Positions 1-5,982 of a stretch of DNA of 15,721 bases are shown here, in pieces. The notes under the pieces are model-generated. The model was not told the origin of the DNA and searched no databases. It saw only the letters and a program-made list of their open reading frames with translations. A program made the translations under genes and the position numbers. Source of the DNA: 66-474 sp035606235 (lineage in GTDB: Bacteria > Pseudomonadota > Gammaproteobacteria > Xanthomonadales > Rhodanobacteraceae); assembly GCA_035606235.1 (NCBI GenBank), contig DATNFU010000032.1, positions 1-15,721 on the forward strand, given 5' to 3'. Numbering within the stretch: position 1 is the first letter of the stretch; each line of letters starts with the position of its first letter.

Positions 1-29
1 TGGTTACGGGGGCGTGGTCAAGCCAAATA

Positions 30-43
30 TTCCCGATCGGGAA
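30..43. terminator. Perfect 14-nt palindrome just past the purA stop
   Basis: The sequence TTCCCGATCGGGAA is a perfect palindrome (5-bp arms around GATC) two bases beyond the purA stop codon, which reads on the minus strand at 48-46. It could be a weak terminator or mRNA 3'-end hairpin for purA. The stem is short and what follows is only TATTTGG, without a real U tract, so the terminator role is inference. A protein-binding dyad is an equally open reading. Confidence 0.3.
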
Positions 44-45
44 AG

Positions 46-1338
46 TTACGCGAACGGATCCTGCAGCACGATGTTGGCGTCGCGGTCGGGGCCGGTGCTG
101 ACGATCGCGAGCGGGCAGCCGGCGAGTTCTTCCAGCGCGCGCAGGTACGCGCGCGCGGCGGGCGGCAGCTTGTCCCATTCGGTGATGCCGTGGGTTTGTT
201 CCTGCCAGCCCGGGAATTCCAGGTACACCGGCGTGCATTCCTTCCAGCCTTCCGCGTCCAGCGGCGCGTACTCGGTGCGCTTGCCGCGGTATTCGTAGGC
301 GATGCACACCTTGAGTTTTTCCATGCCGTCGAGCACGTCGAGTTTGGTGATGCACAGGCCGGAGATGCCGTTGATCAGCACCGCGCGTTTCAGCGCCACG
401 ATGTCCATCCAGCCGCAGCGGCGCGGGCGGCCGGTGCTGGCGCCGAATTCGTCGCCGCGCTTGCGGATCGCCGCGCCGATGTCGTCGTCGAGTTCGGTCG
501 GGAACGGGCCGCCGCCGACGCGCGTGGCATACGCTTTCGCAATGCCGAGCACGTAATCGATGTAATCCGCGCCGACGCCCGCGCCGGCCAGCGCGCCGCC
601 CGTCGTCGTGTTGCTTGAGGTGACGTACGGATAGGTGCCGTGATCAATGTCGAGCAGCGCGCCCTGCGCGCCTTCGAACAGCACGCGCTCGCCGTTGCGG
701 CGGAGATCATGCAGGATGCCGGCAACGTCCGACTTCATCGGCTCGACGTATTCGCCGAAGGCGACGGCTTCATCGAGCGTCTTCTGGTAATCGATCGCGG
801 CGGCATTGAGATATTTGGTCAGCACGAAGTTGTGGTAGTCCAGCACTTCGCGCAGCTTGTCGGCGAGTTCGTTGGGGTAGCTGAGATCCGCGACGCGCAC
901 GCCGCGGCGCGCGACCTTGTCTTCGTAAGCCGGACCGATACCGCGACCGGTGGTGCCGATCGCGCCCGCGCCGGCGGCCTTCTCGCGCGCCTGATCGAGC
1001 GCGATGTGGTACGGCATGATCAGCGGCGTCGCCGGGGAAATCTTCAGGCGCGAACGCACTTCCACGCCGCTGGCTTCCAGTTCGCCGATTTCCTGCTTCA
1101 GCGCCGCAGGCGAGAGCACCACGCCATTGCCGATCAGGCACAGCGCACCTTCGCGCAGGATGCCCGACGGGATCAGGTGCAGGACGGTTTTCTTGCCCTT
1201 GATCACCAGCGTGTGGCCGGCGTTGTGGCCACCCTGGAAACGCACCACCGCGCCGATGTCCTGCGTCAGCAGGTCGACAATCTTGCCCTTGCCTTCGTCG
1301 CCCCATTGGGCGCCGAGAATTACGACGGATTGACCCAT
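46..1338 (-). CDS. purA: Adenylosuccinate synthetase PurA
   Basis: PurA catalyses the GTP-dependent ligation of IMP and aspartate to adenylosuccinate, the first committed step from IMP to AMP, in the cytosol. The 430-residue product has the usual full length. Visible signatures are the N-terminal GTP loop GAQWGDEGKGK with catalytic Asp14, GGHNAGHT with catalytic His42, GTTGRGIGPAYEDK, the IMP-binding stretch FEGAQG...DIDHGTYPYVTSS, STGRPRRCGW, and the C-terminal STGPDRDANI. The start is ATG at 1338, with GTGAG nine bases upstream as the likely ribosome site. It is the last gene of the miaA-hfq-hflX-hflKC-purA series but is separated from hflC by 230 bp of palindromes and leader, so it probably has its own promoter or is regulated there. 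The assignment is secure. Confidence 0.98.
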   Translation of the reverse strand: MGQSVVILGAQWGDEGKGKIVDLLTQDIGAVVRFQGGHNAGHTLVIKGKKTVLHLIPSGILREGALCLIGNGVVLSPAALKQEIGELEASGVEVRSRLKISPATPLIMPYHIALDQAREKAAGAGAIGTTGRGIGPAYEDKVARRGVRVADLSYPNELADKLREVLDYHNFVLTKYLNAAAIDYQKTLDEAVAFGEYVEPMKSDVAGILHDLRRNGERVLFEGAQGALLDIDHGTYPYVTSSNTTTGGALAGAGVGADYIDYVLGIAKAYATRVGGGPFPTELDDDIGAAIRKRGDEFGASTGRPRRCGWMDIVALKRAVLINGISGLCITKLDVLDGMEKLKVCIAYEYRGKRTEYAPLDAEGWKECTPVYLEFPGWQEQTHGITEWDKLPPAARAYLRALEELAGCPLAIVSTGPDRDANIVLQDPFA

Positions 1339-1385
1339 TTGTACGTTCTCACTTCGATGATTCGTTCGGTGGTGGGGCGACGATC

Positions 1386-1424
1386 GGTGACTAGGCTCGA
1401 TCGTCCTGATCTCGCCAAGTCACC
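1386..1424 (-). promoter_or_regulatory. Imperfect hairpin in the purA leader
   Basis: Arms GGTGACTAGGC (1386-1396) and GCCAAGTCACC (1414-1424) pair at 10 of 11 positions around a 17-nt loop that itself contains two GATC sequences able to pair. The dyad lies 48 bp upstream of the purA ATG, so it would be in the 5' leader or overlap the promoter. Its position suggests a regulatory site, either an RNA hairpin or a dyad operator. No known riboswitch class or PurR box was recognised, and there is no U tract making it a classical attenuator. Confidence 0.35.
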
Positions 1425-1444
1425 CGGCCCTCGGCTCCTGCCTC

Positions 1445-1456
1445 GGGCGCGCGCCC
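1445..1456. repeat. GC palindrome GGGCGCGCGCCC
   Basis: A perfect 12-nt palindrome inside a longer alternating GC run (about 1444-1463) between the REP-like element and the purA leader hairpin. No function can be assigned. In such GC-rich DNA it may be a by-product of base composition. Confidence 0.3.
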
Positions 1457-1473
1457 GCGCGCGACAACCTTTC

Positions 1474-1500
1474 ATGTCGCCGGCAAGCCGGCTCCTACAA
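1474..1500 (-). repeat. REP-like palindromic element
   Basis: Read on the minus strand, TTGTAGGAGCCGGCTTGCCG followed by GCGACAT has a GCCGGC/GCCGGC palindromic core preceded by TTGTAGGAGC. This has the form of the REP-type intergenic elements abundant in Pseudomonas and Xanthomonadales genomes (established knowledge of the class). Only one copy is present here, so membership in a dispersed family is inferred from its form and intergenic position. Confidence 0.6.
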
Positions 1501-1519
1501 AAACATGTTCCGTTCAACC

Positions 1520-1572
1520 GTGCGTGGAGCGCACGCTACCCATTTCGCCGTCATGCGCGAAGCGCACGCTAC
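1520..1572 (-). repeat. Tandem pair of GTAGCGTGCGC hairpin repeats
   Basis: Two direct copies, minus strand 1572-1554 (GTAGCGTGCGCTTCGCGCA) and 1539-1521 (GTAGCGTGCGCTCCACGCA), share GTAGCGTGCGCT and the ending CGCA. Each folds on itself: TGCGC/GCGCA with loop GAA, and GTGCG/CGCAC with loop TGGAG. The stems differ while the GTAGCG head is constant, as in REP-type elements. The first copy supplies the hflC stop codon, TAG of GTAGCG at 1571-1569. Confidence 0.6.
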
Positions 1573-2435
1573 TTGTTCGTTGCATTCGCGCCGCCAAACT
1601 CCTTCAGGAACGGCGAATCGCGATCCAGCACGATCACCGCGCGACCGCTGCCAAACGCGGCGCGGTAAGCTTCCAGGCTGCTCCAGAACGCGAAGAACTG
1701 CGGATCCTGGGCGCTGGTCTGGGCATGGATTTTCGCCGCCTGCGCGTCGGCATCGCCGCGGGTGGCGGCGGCGTCCTGCAGTGCCTGACCCAGCAGTTCC
1801 TGCGCCTTGTGCTCGCCGGCGGCGCGAATATCCGACGCCTGCGCTTCGGCATCGGCGCGCAACGCGGCAGACCGGGATTTCGCGTTGGCCTGCATGCGTT
1901 TGTACACCGCGTCGGCCGCCTCGTCGGGAAACTCCACGCGCTCGATGCCGACATCCAGGATTTCCATTCCTAGCCGCGTGCGCGTTTCCCTGTCCACCAG
2001 CGTGCGCAAGCGCGTGGAAATGGCGCCGTCGCCGGCGATGACATCGCGCAGCTCGTGTGCCTGCACCTGCGAGCGCAACGCGTCGCGGATCAGCGGCATC
2101 ATCTGCTGGGTGGCCTGCAATTCCTCGCCGGCGGTGGCGCGGTAATACGCGTCCGGATCGGCCACCCGCCAGCGTGCATAAAAGCCGACATCCACCGCCT
2201 CGCCGTCGGCGGTCTGGTAGCGCTCCGGCTCCGATTCCGAAACGATCGCGCGCGTGTCGTACATATCCACCTGCTGCGCGAACGGAATCTTGAAATGCAG
2301 CCCGGGCGCGAGCGCGCCGCTGCTGATGCGGCCCAATTGCAGCAGTAGCGCGCCATGCCCTTCGCGCACGACGAAGACACTGTCGGCGCCGGCCAGCACC
2401 AGTACCAGCACGATCAACGCGGCAACGATTTTCAT
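1569..2435 (-). CDS. hflC: HflC, SPFH-family modulator of FtsH
   Basis: HflC forms a large periplasmic-side complex with HflK that surrounds and restrains the inner-membrane protease FtsH. The product is 288 residues. A signal-anchor helix (about residues 3-19, IVAALIVLVLVLAGADS) is followed by the SPFH/prohibitin domain (VVREGHGALLLQLGRI, GLHFKIPF, YDTRAI) and an Ala/Arg/Glu-rich coiled coil (about 190-245), then FFAFWSSLEAYRAAF and VLDRDSPFLKEF, typical of HflC. The ATG start at 2435 overlaps the hflK stop as ATGA, indicating translational coupling. A longer reading from 2630 would run 65 low-quality residues inside hflK and is rejected. The TAG stop lies inside a REP-like repeat. It is shorter than the E. 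coli protein (334), with no sign of damage. Confidence 0.96.
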   Translation of the reverse strand: MKIVAALIVLVLVLAGADSVFVVREGHGALLLQLGRISSGALAPGLHFKIPFAQQVDMYDTRAIVSESEPERYQTADGEAVDVGFYARWRVADPDAYYRATAGEELQATQQMMPLIRDALRSQVQAHELRDVIAGDGAISTRLRTLVDRETRTRLGMEILDVGIERVEFPDEAADAVYKRMQANAKSRSAALRADAEAQASDIRAAGEHKAQELLGQALQDAAATRGDADAQAAKIHAQTSAQDPQFFAFWSSLEAYRAAFGSGRAVIVLDRDSPFLKEFGGANATNK

Positions 2436-3541
2436 GTCGCACCGCCTTTGGGCTTGCGCGCGGGCGCGGGAATTTTTACGGCATTGCCGCTGCTGGCAGC
2501 CGGCGCCGGTTCGCCGGCCCCGCTTTGAGATGCGGTCGGCGCCGGCGGCATCTGGATGATCACGCTGCCGCTGCCGATGTTGACAACGGTGCGATTCTGC
2601 GCAAGCACCTCCTGCATGGTTTGCAGCCACAGTTTGCGCCGGGTGACATCGGGTGCCGCGCGATAGGCATTGAGGATGCGATTGAAACGCGCGGACTCCG
2701 CTTGCGCGGCAGCGACATGGCCGGTCTTGTAGGCATCGGCATCGGCGCGCAGCTGCGCGGCCTGTGCGCGCGCATCCGATTCGATCTTGGCGGCCGCCGC
2801 GTGCGCATCGCTTTCCATGCGCCGGGTATCCTGGCGCGCGTTGCCGATGTCGTCCCAGGCATCCTTCACTTCCTGAGGCACCGACACATTCTGGATACCG
2901 ACCTCGGTGACCGCGATGCCGCTGCCGTAACCATCCAGCGTGCGCTGCAGATCGCTCCGGATGCGATCGGTGAGCGCGTTGCCATCGGGCGCGCTCAACT
3001 GCTGCATCGTCTGGCCGCCAACCTGTGCGCGCACCGCGGCAAGTACCGCCTCGCGCATGGCATCTTCCGGGTCGCGCACCGCGAACAGGAACTTGCGCGG
3101 ATCAGCGACTTTGTACTGCACGAAAAAATCCACCAGCGCGATCTGGCCGTCGCGGGTGAGCATGCGCAATTGATCGCTCACGGTGCGCGAGCGGCCGACA
3201 TCCACCGTCAAGACCTGCGCGAGCGGACGCGGCAGGTGCACGTGCAGGCCGGGTTTCAGCGTGGCCTGGTACTGGCCGAAGCGCAGCAGGATGCCGACTT
3301 CGCGCGCGTCGATCAGCGTCCACGAACCCACCGCGAACCAGGCGAGCACCGCAACCACGATCAGCACGATCAGGCCCGTGGGTCCGCCGCCGAAACGGCC
3401 GAAGCGCCGGCGCAGGCGTTTCAGTTGCGCTTCAAGATCGAAATCGTTGCCGCCGCCGGGGCGATTGCCATCCGGCCGATTGCCCCTCCCCCAGGGTTCG
3501 TTCGGCTCGCGCGGTTTTTCGCCGGGCTCCTTCCAGGGCAT
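2432..3541 (-). CDS. hflK: HflK, SPFH-family modulator of FtsH
   Basis: HflK is the partner of HflC in the FtsH-regulating inner-membrane complex. The 369-residue product begins MPWKEPGEKPREP, matching the family's short cytosolic start, then a Gly/Pro/Asn/Arg-rich segment (about 15-53). One transmembrane helix follows (about 55-73, TGLIVLIVVAVLAWFAVGS), then the SPFH domain (LIDAREVGILLRFGQY, GLHVHLPRP), a long Ala-rich coiled coil (about 220-285) and a Pro/Ala-rich tail (about 325-365). I chose ATG at 3541 over an in-frame TTG at 3592 because the ATG restores the family N-terminus, although its ribosome site is weak. It overlaps hflC by ATGA. The approximately 600-bp separation from hflX is unusual for this operon and is filled by repeats. 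Confidence 0.95.
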   Translation of the reverse strand: MPWKEPGEKPREPNEPWGRGNRPDGNRPGGGNDFDLEAQLKRLRRRFGRFGGGPTGLIVLIVVAVLAWFAVGSWTLIDAREVGILLRFGQYQATLKPGLHVHLPRPLAQVLTVDVGRSRTVSDQLRMLTRDGQIALVDFFVQYKVADPRKFLFAVRDPEDAMREAVLAAVRAQVGGQTMQQLSAPDGNALTDRIRSDLQRTLDGYGSGIAVTEVGIQNVSVPQEVKDAWDDIGNARQDTRRMESDAHAAAAKIESDARAQAAQLRADADAYKTGHVAAAQAESARFNRILNAYRAAPDVTRRKLWLQTMQEVLAQNRTVVNIGSGSVIIQMPPAPTASQSGAGEPAPAASSGNAVKIPAPARKPKGGAT

Positions 3542-3619
3542 GGCTTGCGAATTCCAGTTGAGGACGCGCGGCAAAGGCGCAAACGGATGCAAGTTTAGCA
3601 GGGTAAGGCCGCGCGTTTA

Positions 3620-3643
3620 GCCGATGCCTTGAACGGCATCGGC
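3620..3643. repeat. Hairpin H0, loop TTGAAC
   Basis: Perfect 9-bp stem GCCGATGCC/GGCATCGGC around the six-base loop TTGAAC. The loop and inner GCC/GGC pairs match hairpins H1 and H2, while the outer pairs differ with complementarity kept. The following bases (GCTGCGCGGACGAACGC) resemble those after H1 (GCTGCTCCGAGCGCACGC), so H0 looks like a diverged relative of the same unit. Confidence 0.7.
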
Positions 3644-3672
3644 TGCGCGGACGAACGCCCGAGACAGGATGT

Positions 3673-3783
3673 CGAGGGCTGGGTTGCTTGGCGAGCGCAG
3701 GACGCGCGAGCTTAGCAACGAGCGGCGTTTGCGATCTGCCTTGAATGGCAGATCGCGCTGCTCCGAGCGCACGCACAAGGACG
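3673..3783. repeat. Direct repeat A, copy 1 (contains hairpin H1)
   Basis: This 111-bp segment recurs at 3828-3938 with an offset of 155 bp. I find only two mismatches, 3677 G versus 3832 C and 3684 T versus 3839 C. It contains hairpin H1 at 3731-3756, with a 10-bp perfect stem GCGATCTGCC/GGCAGATCGC and loop TTGAAT. No transposase or terminal duplication was seen. Confidence 0.92.
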
Positions 3784-3822
3784 TGCGGGCGGGCGACGGC
3801 TCCAGGGATGGCTGCTCGCGCC
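3784..3822. repeat. Direct repeat B, copy 1
   Basis: A 39-bp segment beginning TGCGGGCGGGCGACGGC that recurs base for base at 4040-4078. It follows directly on repeat A copy 1 and runs into repeat A copy 2. A and B together therefore make a 155-bp unit. Confidence 0.9.
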
Positions 3823-3827
3823 AAACC

Positions 3828-3938
3828 CGAGCGCTGGGCTGCTTGGCGAGCGCAGGACGCGCGAGCTTAGCAACGAGCGGCGTTTGCGATCTGCCTTGAA
3901 TGGCAGATCGCGCTGCTCCGAGCGCACGCACAAGGACG
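3828..3938. repeat. Direct repeat A, copy 2 (contains hairpin H2)
   Basis: Near-identical second copy of the 111-bp segment, including the 10-bp-stem hairpin H2 at 3886-3911 with loop TTGAAT. In this copy, segment B does not follow at once: 101 bp (3939-4039) lie between the end of A and the second B. Confidence 0.92.
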
Positions 3939-4039
3939 AGGCGGAATTGGCCGAAGCATCGCTTCGCCCGCCGAGCGCCGAAGCCATGGACGGCGAAGGC
4001 GGGGCTTTGCTTGTGCAGCAGGATGCGGAACAAGAAAAG
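3939..4039. other. 101-bp segment splitting the second A-B unit
   Basis: This stretch lies exactly at the A/B junction of the second unit and is absent from the first. It includes a small hairpin CGAAGC-ATC-GCTTCG at 3952-3966 and ends in a relatively AT-rich GGAACAAGAAAAG. It may be an insertion into copy 2 or a deletion from copy 1; the sequence does not decide. I see no target-site duplication or terminal inverted repeats. Confidence 0.6.
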
Positions 4040-4078
4040 TGCGGGCGGGCGACGGCTCCAGGGATGGCTGCTCGCGCC
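4040..4078. repeat. Direct repeat B, copy 2, running into a degenerate A
   Basis: Identical to 3784-3822 over 39 bp. After it, 4079-4116 resembles the B-to-A junction of the first unit: GAACCCAAGGGCCTGG versus AAACCCGAGCGCTGGG, then TTGCCTGGCGAGC versus CTGCTTGGCGAGC. A third, decayed start of segment A is therefore present next to the hflX 3' end. Confidence 0.85.
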
Positions 4079-4147
4079 GAACCCAAGGGCCTGGTTGCCT
4101 GGCGAGCACTGGACGCACAAGTTCGGCACCGGTTGAAGCTGGACCGT

Positions 4148-5572
4148 TCAGGCTATGCCGTGCAGCCCTCCGCTACCCAGCAACGGCCGCAATAACTGTC
4201 CTTCGCTGTTGCGCCCATCGCCCGCCAGCGGCGCCAGCAGCTCGCGCGGCGCGTCGATCGCGAGCGTCCAGCCGTGTTCGTCGTAGCGCTCGCTCTGCAC
4301 CGCGCCGATCTCGATCAGTTTCGCGCGCAGACGTCCCGCTTGCGGCGGCAGGTGCAGATCCGCGTGAACCCGTGCGCCGGATAGACGCTCGCCGATCGCC
4401 TCGCGCAGCAAATCCAGCCCCGCCATGGTGGCGGCGGAAACCCACGCGCGATTAGGCAAATCATCGCCGCCGCGATCCAGATGCGGGTGCGCGTTTGCTC
4501 CCAGAGGAAGCCCGACATCGGCCGGATCGGAATCTGGAGCAGCATCCAGCGCACGATGTTCGCCAGTTGGAACGTCCGCGGTCGCCCGCTGCATCAAGTC
4601 GATCTTGTTGAACACGATCAACTGCGGCACGTCGCCCGCGCCGATTTCCTCCAACACCGCGTTGACCACGCCGATCAGCTCATCGCGGTCCGGGTCGGCG
4701 GCATCGACGACGTGCAACAGCAGATCGGCTTCGCGTGCTTCAGCCAGCGTGGCGCGGAACGCGGCGACCAGATCGTGCGGCAACTCGCGGATGAAACCGA
4801 CCGTGTCGGCCAGCACCGCCGGGCCGCAATTCAGGCCTTCGAGCCGGTGCACGGTGGGATCGAGCGTGGCGAACAATTGATCCGCGGTGTAGGCGTGGCC
4901 TTGTGTCAACGCGTTGAACAAGGTGGATTTGCCGGCATTGGTGTAGCCGACCAGCGCCACGCGCGGCAAGGTGTTGCGCAGGCGGGCGCGGCGTTGCTGC
5001 CCGCGCTGCACGCCGACTTTGTCGATGCGTTTCTGCAATTGCTTGACGCGTTCGCCGAGCAGGCGGCGATCGGTTTCCAGCTGGGTTTCGCCGGGACCGC
5101 GCAAGCCGATCGCACCGCCGCGCTGGCGTTCCAGATGGGTCCAGCCGCGCACCAGACGCGTCGCCATATGTTTCAATTGCGCGAGTTCGACTTCCAGCTT
5201 GCCTTCGTGCGAGCGCGCGCGCTGCGCAAAGATGTCGAGGATCAAGCCGGCGCGATCCACCACCCTCACACCGAAATGCTTTTCAAGGTTGCGCTCCTGC
5301 ACCGGCGTGAGCGCGTGATCCACCAGCACCAGGTCGGCTTCCAGCGCGCGCACCCGTGCCAGCACCTCGTCGGCCTTGCCGGTGCCGATATAGAAACGCG
5401 GATTGGGCGCTTGCACGCGCGCGGCAACGCTGTCGAGTACTTGCGCGCCGGCGGATCTGGCCAGCTCGGTGAATTCTTGCGCGCGCCGCGCCGAATCGCC
5501 ACTGCCGCGCGAGTAAGGCAGCACCAGCAGCGCGCGTTCGCCTTTGCGATTGCGTTCGAAGAGCGCGTTCAA
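4148..5572 (-). CDS. hflX: GTPase HflX
   Basis: HflX is a ribosome-binding GTPase that, in characterised bacteria, rescues or splits stalled 70S ribosomes, notably after heat stress. The 474-residue product has the N-terminal HflX domain (FYIGTGKADEV, about 60-70) and the family signature RGPGETQLETDRR at 158-170. The G domain shows P-loop GYTNAGKS 209-216, TLDPT 236-240, DTVG 256-259, NKID 322-325 and VSA 378-380. A roughly 45-residue Asp/Pro-rich segment (about 328-373) lengthens the usual G4-G5 interval. The start is probably TTG at 5572 (MNALFERNRKGERALLVLP), as no in-frame ATG fits. It lies 18 nt past the hfq stop and in the same frame, without a strong ribosome site, so translation is likely coupled to hfq. 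The C-terminus ends beside the repeat block. Confidence 0.95.
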   Translation of the reverse strand: MNALFERNRKGERALLVLPYSRGSGDSARRAQEFTELARSAGAQVLDSVAARVQAPNPRFYIGTGKADEVLARVRALEADLVLVDHALTPVQERNLEKHFGVRVVDRAGLILDIFAQRARSHEGKLEVELAQLKHMATRLVRGWTHLERQRGGAIGLRGPGETQLETDRRLLGERVKQLQKRIDKVGVQRGQQRRARLRNTLPRVALVGYTNAGKSTLFNALTQGHAYTADQLFATLDPTVHRLEGLNCGPAVLADTVGFIRELPHDLVAAFRATLAEAREADLLLHVVDAADPDRDELIGVVNAVLEEIGAGDVPQLIVFNKIDLMQRATADVPTGEHRALDAAPDSDPADVGLPLGANAHPHLDRGGDDLPNRAWVSAATMAGLDLLREAIGERLSGARVHADLHLPPQAGRLRAKLIEIGAVQSERYDEHGWTLAIDAPRELLAPLAGDGRNSEGQLLRPLLGSGGLHGIA

Positions 5573-5590
5573 AATGTTCGACTGGGCATA

Positions 5591-5872
5591 TCAGGTACTT
5601 TCGGAGCCGGTAGCGGCCGGCGCTTCCTCGGTTGCCGTTTCGCCATGCGTGTCGCCATTGGTCATCTTGACGTTGCGGCTGGGCACCACGGTCGAGATCG
5701 CATGCTTGTAAACCATCTGGCTGACCTGGTTGCGCAGCAGTACCACGAACTGGTCGAACGATTCGATCGTGCCCTGCAGTTTGATCCCGTTGACCAGATA
5801 AATCGCGACCGGTACATGCTCGCGGCGCAGAGCGTTCAAAAACGGATCCTGCAAGGATTGGCCCTTGGACAT
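5591..5872 (-). CDS. hfq: RNA chaperone Hfq
   Basis: Hfq is a hexameric Sm-like protein that anneals small regulatory RNAs to mRNAs. The 93-residue product has the complete core MSKGQSLQDPFLNALRREH (proximal-face residues Q8, D9), the Sm1 segment through F42, and the Sm2 signature VYKHAISTVVPSR with Y55, K56 and H57. The C-terminal tail (about 72-93) is short, acidic and Thr/Ala/Glu-rich, in contrast to the roughly 100-residue E. coli protein. ATG at 5872 is chosen because GGGGAG lies about 9 nt upstream and it gives the canonical N-terminus; an extension to 5941 is not supported. It sits between miaA (110-bp gap) and hflX, the standard order. Confidence 0.98.
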   Translation of the reverse strand: MSKGQSLQDPFLNALRREHVPVAIYLVNGIKLQGTIESFDQFVVLLRNQVSQMVYKHAISTVVPSRNVKMTNGDTHGETATEEAPAATGSEST

Positions 5873-5982
5873 GACTTGGCTCCCCGAAATTTCATTCGCC
5901 CGCTTGTTGTTGGTTTGTTGCGTACCGGCGCACGCTTCCATGCCGACCGGCCGTCAAGCATATCATTTTGCCGCTCAAGCGC

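Larger units (their letters stand above)
3542..4147. other. 606-bp gene-free hflX-hflK gap filled by mosaic repeats
   Basis: No reading frame here resembles a protein. The gap holds a composite direct repeat (segment A about 111 bp, segment B about 39 bp) in two good copies, a 101-bp segment between A and B in the second copy, and three hairpins with the loop TTGAAY. Degenerate remnants lie at both ends (about 3613-3660 and 4079-4120). Long open frames on the minus strand pass through both A copies in different frames (offset 155 is not a multiple of 3), which argues against coding. A promoter for hflKC could lie here, but I cannot point to one. Confidence 0.75.

Noticed and set aside
1320..1517. 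65-codon minus-strand frame in the hflC-purA gap as a DUF2065/yjeT candidate
   Set aside because: It has no hydrophobic helix, is rich in Arg/Ser, translates the REP-like element and overlaps the purA start.
2436..2630. 65-codon N-terminal extension of hflC into hflK
   Set aside because: Out-of-frame hflK sequence without hydrophobic character; the ATGA overlap at 2432-2435 is the normal coupled start.
2525..3598. 357-codon plus-strand frame opposite hflK
   Set aside because: Shadow of the coding strand; hflK motifs on the other strand are unmistakable.
3673..3938. Possible CRISPR array
   Set aside because: Only two full copies of over 100 bp with a 155-bp period, no short regular spacers, and no cas genes.
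3617..4129. 170-codon minus-strand open frame across the hflX-hflK gap
   Set aside because: It spans the direct repeats, translating the two near-identical DNA copies in different frames. Protein-level selection would not give that. The composition (Arg, Ser, Pro, Ala) is typical of spurious GC-rich frames.
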